Source: Planctomycetota bacterium (lineage in GTDB: Bacteria > Planctomycetota > Planctomycetia > Gemmatales > Gemmataceae). From it: a DNA stretch of 46,182 nucleotides. The position numbers were made by a program, and so were the translations under genes. Of the stretch, positions 18,221 through 27,418 are shown in pieces; the first letter of the stretch is position 1, and each line of letters opens with the position of its first letter. Where the stretch lies: contig JAKBAI010000013.1 in assembly GCA_021809185.1 (NCBI GenBank), forward strand, positions 1 through 46,182, given 5' to 3'. The notes beneath the pieces are model-generated. The model was given only the letters and a program-made list of their open reading frames with translations, was not told the DNA's origin and searched no databases.

Positions 18221-19117
18221 ATGAAGCATTGGCGGTTTTTTGCATCCATCTTTTTGTTAGGATGCCTTGTTATACCTGGAGTATCCAGTATTCGGGTCTA
18301 TGCCGGATCTGAATTGGTTGAACAACCATTTGAATTAGGGCCTCCTCCAAAAGAAGTCTTGAACTCTTTTGAAGTACCTTTTCGATTAACCGATACCAAA
18401 CATGTTTTGGTCCGAGTAAAATTAAATGGAACAGGTCCATACAATTTTATCATCGATACGGGTGCTCCCGCTTTGATTATGTCAAAAGAGGTTGCCAAGA
18501 AAGCAAAAGCGAAGTTAGATAAAAACGATTTCGGGGAATTTCATCTTCAGATCGAGGGGGGCGTAGATATTCCCAAAATAAGTGGGCTTTCTACGGATAT
18601 GTTTCAATTGAAAGGAATGAATGCCATGGGTTTAGCAGGATGCCAGCTTCATGGTGTTCTGGGGTACAATGTCTTATCTCAATTCCGTATTCAATACGAT
18701 TTTACCCAAGATAAACTCCACTGGACTAAACTCGACTTTCAAGCACCGGAATTACAGCGATTCAAAGGAAAAGCAGATCAAGGGGGGTTAGAATTTATGG
18801 GGGACATCATGAAATTTATTGCTCCCTTGATGGGAATGCGACCCAACTTTGAAATGAAACCACGGGGGCAGTTTGGAATTTTGTTGAATGGGGACAAAAG
18901 CACCGAGATTCTCGCTGTTCTTCCCGAAAGCCCCGCTTCCAAAGCATCTCTCGAAAAAGGGGATAAGATCTTAAAAGTTAAAAAAAACCGAATTTACTCC
19001 GCTAAAGATTTATGGAAATTCATCAATCAGTGTCACGAAAACGAAAAAATTGAACTAACAGTCCAACGAGCGGAAGAACAGAAAACAGTAACCATCCAAC
19101 TTGGAAAGGGGTTCTAA
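18221..19117 (+). CDS. Exported retropepsin-like aspartic protease with PDZ domain (first of pair)
   Basis: The start is set at the ATG at 18221 (GAGA site upstream) rather than an in-frame TTG 18 bases earlier. This gives 298 residues with a clean N-terminal signal peptide (about 1-29). The region from about residue 50 to 180 is a single-lobe aspartic-protease fold with catalytic DTG in FIIDTGAP and a later hydrophobic GYNVLSQF-type block. Single-lobe retropepsin-like proteases act as homodimers. Residues about 225-298 are a PDZ domain (GILLNG, VLPESPASKASLEKGDKIL), which binds C-terminal peptides. It probably acts in the periplasm; the substrate is unknown. Its stop overlaps the start of a paralogue (TAATG). 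Confidence 0.85.
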   Translation: MKHWRFFASIFLLGCLVIPGVSSIRVYAGSELVEQPFELGPPPKEVLNSFEVPFRLTDTKHVLVRVKLNGTGPYNFIIDTGAPALIMSKEVAKKAKAKLDKNDFGEFHLQIEGGVDIPKISGLSTDMFQLKGMNAMGLAGCQLHGVLGYNVLSQFRIQYDFTQDKLHWTKLDFQAPELQRFKGKADQGGLEFMGDIMKFIAPLMGMRPNFEMKPRGQFGILLNGDKSTEILAVLPESPASKASLEKGDKILKVKKNRIYSAKDLWKFINQCHENEKIELTVQRAEEQKTVTIQLGKGF

Positions 19118-19977
19118 TGAGACTCGTTATCGCATTGCTTTCTTGCTTGTTTTTAACTAGTAATATTTTTGGTAAAGATCCAAAGAACAATCCTAGTTCG
19201 GAATCTGAGAAGGAAACCCCTTCGATTGTTCCATTTATATTGCTCCCTTCTGGGCACTTTCTGGTTAATGTCAAACTAAACGACAAAGGCCCTTATCAAT
19301 TGATTTTTGATACCGGAGCTCCGACCCTCTTATTGAATAATCGCATTGCCAAAGATTCAGGCATCATGAAAAAACAAAAAGGGTCGATGTTTTCCCCTTT
19401 TGGACCGATGGGGCAAGTAAAAATTGCTTCTCTCCAGATTGGAGAAGTTATATCGAAGAATATCCCTGCCGTTGTAGTAGATCACCCTACTGTTAATGCG
19501 TTCTCTCAATATTACAAGAAAAAGTATGGTCCGATCGATGGTATTGTCGGTTTCCCTTTCTTTGCAAAATTCAAAATGACCGTCGACTACCAAGCGAAAC
19601 AACTCACTTTCATCCCCAATAACTATAAACCTACTGATGTCATGGAGTCCATGATGAATGCGATTATGGGAGCTTCCAAAAATAACAAGCCAAAAATAGT
19701 TGCTGCTACCGGTTATTGGGGATTGAAAGTTACCAAAGCGACTAAAGATGATTCTGAAGGTGTCGATGTTTCTTTCGTGGTTCCAGATAGTCCCGCTGCA
19801 AAAGCAGGGATTAAAGTTGGGGATCGTCTCTTAACCATTGATGGTCGTTGGACCGATTCAGAAACAGATACTTATCATGCGGCGGGATTGGTTCAAGTTG
19901 GGAAAACGGTCCCTGTCGAGATTCTTCGAAATAAAGTTAAATCAAACTTGAAGGTCACCCCTATTCCCGGTTTTTAA
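19117..19977 (+). CDS. Exported retropepsin-like aspartic protease with PDZ domain (second of pair)
   Basis: 286 residues with the same architecture as the gene before it: signal peptide (about 1-20), a single DTG protease lobe (LIFDTGAP), and a C-terminal PDZ domain (FVVPDSPAAKAGIKVGDRLL, about residues 215-286). Both copies keep the catalytic DTG, so both could be active, as homodimers or as a heterodimer; the latter is inference. The ATG overlaps the upstream stop by one base, which implies translational coupling. Sequence identity between the two is limited outside the motifs, so this is an old duplication. Confidence 0.85.
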   Translation: MRLVIALLSCLFLTSNIFGKDPKNNPSSESEKETPSIVPFILLPSGHFLVNVKLNDKGPYQLIFDTGAPTLLLNNRIAKDSGIMKKQKGSMFSPFGPMGQVKIASLQIGEVISKNIPAVVVDHPTVNAFSQYYKKKYGPIDGIVGFPFFAKFKMTVDYQAKQLTFIPNNYKPTDVMESMMNAIMGASKNNKPKIVAATGYWGLKVTKATKDDSEGVDVSFVVPDSPAAKAGIKVGDRLLTIDGRWTDSETDTYHAAGLVQVGKTVPVEILRNKVKSNLKVTPIPGF

Positions 19978-20680
19978 TCTTTTCTATCTTTCGCTCTTTC
20001 GATTCGCCCACTCTATATTTTTTCCATTTTTCACTCCAAATTCACTCAATTCTCAATGATATTCATTTTTAATTCCACTTTCCAATATCACATGACTTAG
20101 ATCCATGACTAATCTAAGCAGAATCTTATTATCGATTATCATTCAATTCGAAGACCTTTTACCTTTACGTAAGAGAAGATTCATTTAGGACTTGATCGAG
20201 GTGAACTAGTAGTTGATTTTGGGTAATATAATTTCCAAGATTTTGATTAGAATGACCGCGAATTTTGATTACGAAGTTTCTTAAAATCGGCTTAACGAAT
20301 TTGCGGAATCTGAGTCAAAATTCATTCTTAATATATAGACATAGCCGCTCAAAACCACTCGCATTCAATTCTTTGATTCAAACTATAAAAGTGGATTATT
20401 AAACATATTCCAAAGATTTAGAATAATCGGAACTTAGCAAACATAGAAACCTTGGGTTACCTGGAGATTCTAGCAAATTTAACTAAAGCAAAGAAACAAA
20501 TTCAACCGAAAAACTTGGGTAAGTAAACCCCTAAGATTTTAATAAAGTAATTCTCCTAGATCGGATCTTGAGAGGATAGGGGTAAAGATAATCTTAGAAA
20601 TTGAGAAGCAATTGGTTGAATCCCTAATGGTTACCTTTTACAGGATGTTGCTGACAATTTCTTTTCGGAGGTAAATTCAA
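19978..20680. other. Long AT-rich spacer before the Cys-rich gene
   Basis: 703 bp with no supported gene. It must hold the promoter of the Cys-rich protein gene, and its length suggests a long leader or regulatory region. A GGAGG ribosome binding site is at 20667-20671. Confidence 0.5.
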
Positions 20681-21295
20681 GTGAATGCTGCTTTTCTGTT
20701 AATAACATCAGCATTGCTCGCTGGTGATACACCTGCTCCTGTTGCTGTTACTTCTGCTCCCGCGGTTGTATCCTCTGGATCTGCATGTGGTGGAACCGGT
20801 TGTGGAATGTCGGCAGGTTGTGGAAGTGCTTGTGATACCTGCGGGTACGGCAAGCCAAAACTGTTTTCGAGATTTAAGGGAATGTTCTCTAAAGGGTCAA
20901 GTTGTGGCTGCGCCACAACTCCGGTGTGTGCACCAGCTCCTGTTTGCACCCCCGCACCAGTCGCGAGCTGTGCACCCAGCACCACCTGTGGTAGCTGTGC
21001 AACTCCATGTGATCCTTGTTCATCTCATAAAATGGGATTATTCTCAAAATTGAGAGGAAAATTTGGCAAAAAATCTTGTGACACATGCAATACTTGCGAT
21101 TCATGTGGAACTACGGGAACAGTTGTTGTTCCTCCTGCTAAAACAGGGGAACCAATTGCACCTCCTAAAGATCTGCCAAAGAAAATGCCTAGCACTACTC
21201 CCACTACTCCACCAGTTCCGACGAAAATTGGTGCTTACCAACAAATTCCAAGTAACAATGCTCCAATCATTGTTCCTGCCAGCAACGATTTCTAA
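20681..21295 (+). CDS. Cys-rich exported small protein with two LFSxLRGxF modules
   Basis: A GTG start with a perfect GGAGG site 9 bases upstream; 204 residues. A short hydrophobic N-terminus ends in ALLAG, a plausible signal peptide. The body is rich in Cys, Gly, Pro and Thr and carries two copies of a basic module (KLFSRFKGMF near 67-76 and GLFSKLRGKF near 119-128), each followed by clustered cysteines. The C-terminus is Pro/Thr rich. Proteins of this general look are common in planctomycetes and are thought to be extracytoplasmic. Disulfide cross-linking or metal binding is inference. It is followed by a strong intrinsic terminator, so it is a single-gene unit. Confidence 0.85.
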   Translation: MNAAFLLITSALLAGDTPAPVAVTSAPAVVSSGSACGGTGCGMSAGCGSACDTCGYGKPKLFSRFKGMFSKGSSCGCATTPVCAPAPVCTPAPVASCAPSTTCGSCATPCDPCSSHKMGLFSKLRGKFGKKSCDTCNTCDSCGTTGTVVVPPAKTGEPIAPPKDLPKKMPSTTPTTPPVPTKIGAYQQIPSNNAPIIVPASNDF

Positions 21296-21329
21296 TTCTT
21301 TCTTAGAATTATGATCTAAGGAATTTTGG

Positions 21330-21366
21330 AAGCTATTAATCTTTCTAAAGATTAATAGCTTTTTTT
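21330..21366 (+). terminator. Intrinsic terminator of the Cys-rich protein gene
   Basis: 15-bp perfect arms 21330-21344 and 21347-21361 (the real loop will be larger than the 2 nt between them), followed by six T. It starts 35 bases after the stop codon. Confidence 0.9.
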
Positions 21367-21447
21367 ATTTCTATGTTTTCTAATTACCTCATATCTTTTA
21401 TTAGATAGGGAAGTTCTTCAAAGTTTATTTGTGGGTAAATGTGATTT

Positions 21448-21837
21448 ATGCAAATGATAACTTCTAGTGAATTATCCACCTTCCAGAAAAGATTATATTG
21501 GAAGAACTCTAAACTCAAACGAATAAAGTTTCTTTATGATCGCGTTCAGCTCGCGATTGGGTTTTGGGTTATTACAAGAGAAAAACCAGATCTGAAGAAA
21601 GTTCTGCTTCAGTTAGAAGTAGGATCTGTTCATGAATTCCGCTTTCAACAACGGCCAATACCCATTCGTACTCAACTAGATAATGTTTCTATGGCCTTTT
21701 TACAATCAAAATTCTATATTGATTGGAACCCTTTTGAACTCGATGAGAAACCAGAATTAATGGACTTTCGAGCGTCCGAGTTTTATATAGGGGGCTATGA
21801 ATTGAAGTATTCAATCAAACCATTAACTAAGAATTGA
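21448..21837 (+). CDS. Hypothetical protein
   Basis: 129 residues, no signal peptide, membrane segment or family I recognise. The composition is that of a folded soluble protein (mixed charged and hydrophobic residues, several aromatic residues near the end). The ATG at 21448 lacks a clear ribosome binding site; an ATG two codons later is equally possible. It lies between two single-gene units and ends 152 bp before the Dabb gene. Confidence 0.6.
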   Translation: MQMITSSELSTFQKRLYWKNSKLKRIKFLYDRVQLAIGFWVITREKPDLKKVLLQLEVGSVHEFRFQQRPIPIRTQLDNVSMAFLQSKFYIDWNPFELDEKPELMDFRASEFYIGGYELKYSIKPLTKN

Positions 21838-21989
21838 TTTTTTAAGTATTTGATTTCTCTATCGTTAACAATCTTAAATCGATTTTTGATTATCTAAGAA
21901 TATTTCTGATTAATTTTAATTAAACTGAGAACCATCAAACTGCTATCGAATTGTATTCATTGATTTAATTTTTTTATAGGTTTCTAATT

Positions 21990-22295
21990 ATGGCATTGGC
22001 ACATCACGTATTTTTTTCTTTGAAAAACTCTTCCCCCGAAGCGATCGATCAGCTATTGAGTGCTTGCAAAAAGTACTTGACGATCCAACCCGGTATTATC
22101 TCTTTTGCTTGCGGAACAAGAGAAAAAACACTGGAGCGAGATGTTAACATCACCGATTGGGATGTTAGTTTGCACATCATTTTCGCCGAAAAAAAATATC
22201 ATGATGATTATCAGATTGATCATACTCACGAACAATTTGTTGCAGAAAATAAAGATAATTGGTCAAAAGTCCAAGTTTTTGACTCTATTATTTAA
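21990..22295 (+). CDS. Dabb-family (stress-responsive alpha/beta barrel) protein
   Basis: 101 residues, the standard size of a single Dabb domain, a small dimeric ferredoxin-like barrel. It opens with the typical ALAHHVFFSLK strand, has the PGI turn and a conserved-looking DVSLHIIF strand, then a helix starting with a His-Asp-containing segment (IDHTHEQF). Dabb proteins are cytoplasmic. Their activities vary (some are enzymes, many unknown), so no substrate is given. The ATG at 21990 has only a weak upstream site. Confidence 0.85.
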   Translation: MALAHHVFFSLKNSSPEAIDQLLSACKKYLTIQPGIISFACGTREKTLERDVNITDWDVSLHIIFAEKKYHDDYQIDHTHEQFVAENKDNWSKVQVFDSII

Positions 22296-22753
22296 TTTGA
22301 GGACATGTCGCCTTAGATATTCGTAAAATTAGATTTTTCAATTTAAGAATTAATTATATTATTAATTTGAATAAAAAATAAAAAATATAGATAATTTTTA
22401 CATTTCACACTTGCTGAATTTTGTTTTTGTTGTTATGCTATTTATAATTGTTTGAATTAATGATTAAAACAATAAACCTGCCGTATATTCCTACCTTAAA
22501 TCGACCCAATTTTTCTAAATTCTATATTTGAGTATATTTATTAGTTTGTTTTGAATCTCTAATTCAACAAACTTTAATATTTGTCAAAATAGTAAATATT
22601 TAAGATATTATTCTTAAATAATTTTGAGAAAACGGTAATATCCAAAAATTAGTATTTAGTTCTTATAAATTTTAATCGATTTTATGGACTCAATAAAATC
22701 AAGATAAATTTAGGTAAAAAAAATTGGTTCCGAACCTTCGAAAGGAAAGATCA
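22296..22753. other. Very AT-rich spacer
   Basis: 458 bp, mostly A and T, with no supported ORF. It presumably contains the DUF1501 gene promoter. No strong hairpin was seen. Confidence 0.5.
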
Positions 22754-24082
22754 ATGATTTCTTTTTCATGCTCTAAATCATCTTCAACTCCATTTTGTGA
22801 TGGGATGCAACGACGAAACTTCTTACAAATCGGTGCCTTTGGCATTGGATTAACTTTAGCCGATTTGCTTCGAGCAAAGGCAACAGCGGGAACAACCAAT
22901 CGCTCAGCGGATTCAAAGAAACAAGATACTCTTTCAAATAGCAAGACGAGCCGTCCTAAATCAGCAATCATGATCTATCTGCCTGGTGGCCCTTCTCACA
23001 TCGATACATACGACCCAAAACCAGAGGCACCTACAGAGTTTCGTGGAGAATTTAAGGCGATTCCAACGAATGTTTCTGGGGTCCAATTATCAGAACACTT
23101 TGCACTACAAGCAAAAATGTTTGATAAATTGGCGGTCATTCGATCTTTAGTTTCCGTCGATGAACATTCCGATTCTCTCGTCTCCACTGGTTACTCTGAA
23201 AATACAAACCGGACCGCTCATCACCCATCGATGGGTGCGGTGATTTCTAAGTTGCGACCAGGCAATTCAGAAATTCCTCAGTTTGTGAGTTTGCGAGGGG
23301 CTTCCGTTGGGCTTGAACCTGGATATCTTGGAGTAGCTCATCGGGCATTTACTCCGAGTGGTCCCGGAATGGCAAACCTCGCAATGCGTGGCGATGTTCG
23401 AGAAGATCGCTTGAATGATAGAAAAGTACTCCTACAAACCTTCGATTCGATCCGGCGAGAAATAGATGCTACTTCTACCATGAAGGGGATGGATACCTTC
23501 AATGAGCGTGCTTTCGACATGATAACGAGTGGTACCACTCGTAAAGCTCTCGATCTTTCCTACGAAGAACCACGTGTTCGAGATCGCTATAAGGGACTAG
23601 AACCATTTTTGCAAGCTCGGCGTTTAATCGAAGCTGGAGTAGGCTTTGTTACTCTCCAATACGGTGGTTGGGATACTCACGACCGAAATTTCGAGCAGCT
23701 CCGTAGACAAAACCCCATGCTCGATCGTGGGATTGCTAATTTGATTCAAGATTTACACGATCGGGGTCTCCAGGACGATGTGGTCACCGTTGTTTGGGGC
23801 GAATTTGGTCGAACACCCAAAGTGAATGGAAACGCTGGACGCGATCACTGGTCTCCTGTCATGTCGGCGATGATCGCTGGCGGTGGTTTGAAAATGGGTC
23901 AGGCCATTGGTACCAGCTCGGCTCGAGGTGAAACTCCAAAAGATCGTCCCTACAAAGTTTCCAATGTTCTCGCAACTATTTACCACGCTCTTGGAATCGA
24001 TCCCTCCATGACATTCCCTAATGGAAATGGACGACCTATGTATGTTTTAGATGAACGAGAATTGGTAAATGAATTGATCTAG
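22754..24082 (+). CDS. DUF1501 protein with Tat signal
   Basis: The start is placed at the ATG at 22754 (AGGAAAG site 7 bases upstream); the frame is open to a TTG ten codons earlier. It has 442 residues with a twin-arginine signal (QRRNFLQIGAFGIGL, about residues 18-35), so it is exported folded. The rest matches the DUF1501 family, a member of the alkaline phosphatase/sulfatase-like superfamily abundant in planctomycetes: IYLPGGPSHIDTYDP near the start of the domain, GGWDTHDRN in the middle, and WGEFGRTP and GRDHW near the C-terminus. The biochemical role is unknown. DUF1501 genes usually sit next to a DUF1549/DUF1553 partner; here none is adjacent, and the nearest is at 37929. Confidence 0.93.
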   Translation: MISFSCSKSSSTPFCDGMQRRNFLQIGAFGIGLTLADLLRAKATAGTTNRSADSKKQDTLSNSKTSRPKSAIMIYLPGGPSHIDTYDPKPEAPTEFRGEFKAIPTNVSGVQLSEHFALQAKMFDKLAVIRSLVSVDEHSDSLVSTGYSENTNRTAHHPSMGAVISKLRPGNSEIPQFVSLRGASVGLEPGYLGVAHRAFTPSGPGMANLAMRGDVREDRLNDRKVLLQTFDSIRREIDATSTMKGMDTFNERAFDMITSGTTRKALDLSYEEPRVRDRYKGLEPFLQARRLIEAGVGFVTLQYGGWDTHDRNFEQLRRQNPMLDRGIANLIQDLHDRGLQDDVVTVVWGEFGRTPKVNGNAGRDHWSPVMSAMIAGGGLKMGQAIGTSSARGETPKDRPYKVSNVLATIYHALGIDPSMTFPNGNGRPMYVLDERELVNELI

Positions 24083-24128
24083 TTTTCTGTCTTTTCGTGA
24101 ATTATTTCTTCAATAATAATTTATAGTC

Positions 24129-24173
24129 ATTGATGTTCAAACGTTAATTTATAAATATCGTTTGAACATCAAT
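24129..24173 (+). other. Hairpin downstream of DUF1501
   Basis: 15-bp perfect arms 24129-24143 and 24159-24173 with a 15-nt AT loop, 47 bases after the stop. There is no T-run, so it may stabilise the 3' end ahead of the true terminator. Confidence 0.5.
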
Positions 24174-24201
24174 CTATTATATACTGATTAATTCCCTCCA
24201 T

Positions 24202-24240
24202 ACGGATCCTCTTACTTAGTGAGAAGATCCGTTATTTTTT
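24202..24240 (+). terminator. Intrinsic terminator of the DUF1501 gene
   Basis: 7-bp outer arms 24202-24208 and 24226-24232, extended by an inner CTC/GAG pairing, followed by a run of T from 24235. Confidence 0.8.
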
Positions 24241-24307
24241 TCCTTTTTTATGTCGACGTTCTGATTCTTTTTTTTAGAATAAAGGAGTTGTTCTAGTTTG
24301 ATGAAAG

Positions 24308-25288
24308 ATGCACACAAAAAAAATATTTACAAGCTGGTTATTTCTTTTGCCAATACGTCTAGTATTGCTCGCTTATATTCTTTCCAGCTTTGATATACTT
24401 CTGTATATTCAACATTGGTTTTATGAATATCGACCCATCCAACAAACAAAAATTTTTCTTTCAAAACATCTTTCCGATTCTACACAACAATTCTTAAAAT
24501 CTAAATTCCATTGTTCCATTGCCCCATCGTATCCTTGCGAATTTCATCAATGCGGTTGCCGAACTGCTAAAGATTGTTGGTCGCATTGTTGCTGTTTCGA
24601 TCGAGAAGAGCATCTGGTCTGGGCTAACGATCATCAGTTCTCCTCTACTGAATTAGAATCGATCTCAGCAGTTTTCCCACCAATTAACGTATCGAACAAT
24701 AATCTATCTAAAATAAAAGCTGGATCTTCTCAAGTTGATCAGTCAAGCAATTCATGTTGCCAGCACTTGGAAACGAAATCTAGTCTCCCTTTTTCCACTG
24801 GATCCAGCGATTCTAAAATTAATCAATTCCGCTGGAACGATCGAAAATCGATCAGCACTCCTAAAAGGAACCCGGAAACTCAAACGAAAATTTCCTGCTG
24901 CAATGAACCTCAGTTAAATAAAGAAAATGCTTCACCCGTTGATAGCTCGTCCTGGTTAAATCATATTCTTAATTCCTGGTGCCCTATTGAAAAACAGTTG
25001 ACTTCTTACTTTAGAAGCAATTATAAAATTGATCCCTGCTACAAATCGAACTCGCTTAAAAATCCTATAAAAAAACATCATGGACCATTGATCCAAAGAC
25101 AAAATTGTTTCGGAATCAATGAAATCTGGTTAAAAACGATCCCGCCATCATTGCACCATTTTTTGAAGCAGATAGTTCTATGGGATTCACCATATCAGAT
25201 CATCCAAACAAGAAATCATTTTCCCGATCAACTCTGTTTCCCCCCTTCGACTCCCCCTCCACGATCCTCTTGCTCCATTTCAATTTAG
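24308..25288 (+). CDS. Cys-rich membrane-anchored protein of unknown function
   Basis: 326 residues. A hydrophobic segment at about residues 9-32 is a membrane anchor or signal. At about 76-97 there is a dense cysteine block (CEFHQCGCRTAKDCWSHCCC), a spacing seen in planctomycete and related proteins of unknown function and suggestive of metal binding. Further single and paired cysteines (CC near residues 152 and 199) follow in a Ser/Asn/Lys-rich, probably disordered region. The ATG at 24308 is forced by stops just upstream in the same frame; AGGAG at 24283-24287 is rather distant. No function is assigned. The coding status rests on length and the ordered cysteine motif. Confidence 0.7.
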   Translation: MHTKKIFTSWLFLLPIRLVLLAYILSSFDILLYIQHWFYEYRPIQQTKIFLSKHLSDSTQQFLKSKFHCSIAPSYPCEFHQCGCRTAKDCWSHCCCFDREEHLVWANDHQFSSTELESISAVFPPINVSNNNLSKIKAGSSQVDQSSNSCCQHLETKSSLPFSTGSSDSKINQFRWNDRKSISTPKRNPETQTKISCCNEPQLNKENASPVDSSSWLNHILNSWCPIEKQLTSYFRSNYKIDPCYKSNSLKNPIKKHHGPLIQRQNCFGINEIWLKTIPPSLHHFLKQIVLWDSPYQIIQTRNHFPDQLCFPPSTPPPRSSCSISI

Positions 25289-25577
25289 ATCACTTAGACT
25301 TATTGCTATCTTTTAGTCGTTTAGGAACATCATCCGATCCGATCGGCGCTCATGTTCTAATAGGTCATCGGCATTAATTTAGCTTTATTGATTGCCAGCC
25401 AAACAGCTCCGTTGTTTTAGCGCAAATCATTTAGCAAGATTAAGCACGAAGACTCTAAATCTTAAATTCTAAATGATCCATCGTAAACAATTATTCTTAG
25501 ATAGCCGCTGCGGTAATAACGCAGAAAAGGCGATCTATTTCCATATTATTTTTATTCGCGAGTCGAGGAGATTTTAT

Positions 25578-26468
25578 ATGAAACGAAGTGGATTTACACT
25601 GATCGAATTATTAGTAGTCATTGCGATCATTGCAATTTTAATAGGCTTGCTTCTCCCTGCCGTCCAGAAAGTGAGAGAGGCAGCAAGCAGAGCTAAATGC
25701 TTAAATAACCTTAAACAGATCGGATTGGCACTGCACAGTTATCATGATGCCAATAGCGCTTTTCCCCCAGGCTATTATGATAGTGCAACTTGGCCCAATC
25801 CAGATAATGGCCCGGGTTGGGGTTGGGGTTCGTTTATTTTACCTTATCTAGAACAATCCAATCTCTATGCTGGGATTTCATTTACCCAAAATGCCGGTTC
25901 GAACCTTGGCAACACCCCCAACATTCGAAACACATTTCTTTCCGTGTTCTTCTGCCCTTCCGAGCAAAAAGTGGGGAGTTTCAACATTGGGGACGGGAAT
26001 GGGAACACTTGGATTATTACACAATCATGCTATGTGGCATGCAATGGGAATGACGGTGTTGATGACTTTACCACTCCGCCTCATGTCGGGGCTTTTATCC
26101 GTGGCGTGCAAGGCTATCCGATCGCAGCGGTGACCGATGGGTTGAGTAATACTTTTTTTGTTGGCGAACGAAGTATAACAATGTCTTATTCGACTTGGAT
26201 TGGAGCGATAACTAATTCTCTCGACCCCGCTATTCGAGCTCCAGGGAATTACTCCGGGGCTTCTGCTTTCGTTTTGGGACATTGTGGTCCCCATTTGCCC
26301 AATGATCGCATCGTCACCGATGCCGATGCCATGTCTAGTCGACATCCGCTTGGGGTTCAATTCCTTTTTGGTGACGGGCATATCCAGCAGATCAACAACT
26401 CGATTAGTATGCCTGTTTACGATGCACTGGCAACGATAGCTGGGGGAGAAGTAGTTGGCGATTTTTAA
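25578..26468 (+). CDS. DUF1559 pilin-like protein (type IV prepilin N-terminus)
   Basis: The start is the ATG at 25578 with a GAGGAG site 7 bases upstream; the frame continues 35 codons upstream without such a site. It has 296 residues. The N-terminus is a textbook prepilin: short basic leader, GFTLIELL cleavage motif with Glu at +5, then a long hydrophobic helix. The remainder is the DUF1559 domain, with [17 protein letters not shown] after the helix and the family's C-terminal FLFGDGHI motif. The family is greatly expanded in planctomycetes and is thought to form envelope or pseudopilus-type structures. PilD-like processing is expected. The gene stands alone, convergent with the HNH gene. 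Confidence 0.95.
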   Translation: MKRSGFTLIELLVVIAIIAILIGLLLPAVQKVREAASRAKCLNNLKQIGLALHSYHDANSAFPPGYYDSATWPNPDNGPGWGWGSFILPYLEQSNLYAGISFTQNAGSNLGNTPNIRNTFLSVFFCPSEQKVGSFNIGDGNGNTWIITQSCYVACNGNDGVDDFTTPPHVGAFIRGVQGYPIAAVTDGLSNTFFVGERSITMSYSTWIGAITNSLDPAIRAPGNYSGASAFVLGHCGPHLPNDRIVTDADAMSSRHPLGVQFLFGDGHIQQINNSISMPVYDALATIAGGEVVGDF

Positions 26469-26525
26469 TTGTTTAACAGTTAATAGTTTAAAGATTATTG
26501 GTATATCGTAAAGAGAAATCTAGAA

Positions 26526-26561
26526 TTGCCGAGTGGTGCTTTTGCAAGTTCAACTCGGCAA
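26526..26561. terminator. Hairpin between convergent DUF1559 and HNH genes
   Basis: 8-bp perfect arms 26526-26533 and 26554-26561 with a 20-nt loop. No clear T-run on either side. Position between two stop codons makes a bidirectional terminator role plausible. Confidence 0.45.
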
Positions 26562-26699
26562 GCTAGTTTACAAAGCCAATTTTAAATTGAAGGAACAAAT
26601 CCGCGTCAAAAATTTGAATTTTTAGTAACTCATCCGTATTCTTTTAGTTGTTTATCAACTTGGAGACTTAGGAAATTCTGTAACAGAAAATCGAATCGA

Positions 26700-27332
26700 T
26701 TACTTTAGTTCAACGCTCCAGTAAGCGTTATCCAGAAAATTCTGCCAAGAATGATATTTCTTCTGAGTTAATTTCAAATTCAAAAGAGGAGATCGTTTTG
26801 GCTTCTCAGGCTTGCGAATCAATGTCATATGGGCCTGTTTTGGCGTTCGGCCTCCTTTGCGGACATTGCAATCAACGCAGGCACAAACAATATTGTCCCA
26901 AGTGGTTTTCCCTCCTTGAGACCGTGGCAAAACATGGTCCAAACTAAGTTCCGAAGTTGCAAATTTCTTCCCACAATACTGGCATTGATTGTGGTCGCGG
27001 GCAAAGATGTTCCGCCGATTGAATTTGACGGTATGTTTTGGCATTCGATCATAGCTCAGCAATCGAATAACGCGCGGAACTTGCCATTCGGAACTTGCGG
27101 TCCTAATCCAATCATCTTCCTCTTCACGAAAGTTTTTGGAACGGAACTCGCTCAACTCTTTCCATGATTCAAGATCATAACTGATGAACTGGCCCTCTTC
27201 CATCGTTACCACTTCAGCAAGTTCTTTGAATAACAGACAAAACGCCCGGCGTACGGAAGTAATATGAACGGCCATGAACATCTTGTTTAAGACCAGAACA
27301 GATGCTTCGAGTGCAGGGACAGGAACAATCAT
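26700..27332 (-). CDS. HNH endonuclease family protein
   Basis: 210 residues. The HNH core is complete: zinc-binding CQYC (Cys117, Cys120) and CVDC (Cys152, Cys155), catalytic His133 in LDHVLPRS, and Asn147 in WDNIVCAC. It belongs to the widespread stand-alone HNH group with an about 100-residue helical N-terminal part; these are annotated as nucleases but their in vivo roles (restriction, repair, other) are mostly unknown. No intron or mobile-element boundary is visible around it. The ATG at complement 27330-27332 has an AAAGG site about 10 bases upstream. Confidence 0.92.
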   Translation of the reverse strand: MIVPVPALEASVLVLNKMFMAVHITSVRRAFCLLFKELAEVVTMEEGQFISYDLESWKELSEFRSKNFREEEDDWIRTASSEWQVPRVIRLLSYDRMPKHTVKFNRRNIFARDHNQCQYCGKKFATSELSLDHVLPRSQGGKTTWDNIVCACVDCNVRKGGRTPKQAHMTLIRKPEKPKRSPLLNLKLTQKKYHSWQNFLDNAYWSVELK

Positions 27333-27418
27333 ACAAATTTTACCTTTCTGCTGTATTCTTTTAGCTCTTGCTTTTTATTCAATACCTCCATTGACGATAT
27401 TGGAAAGCATAGATTTTA

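Noticed and set aside
26700-27332. HNH gene as part of a mobile intron or restriction system
   Set aside because: No flanking methyltransferase, intron core, terminal repeats or integrase is present.
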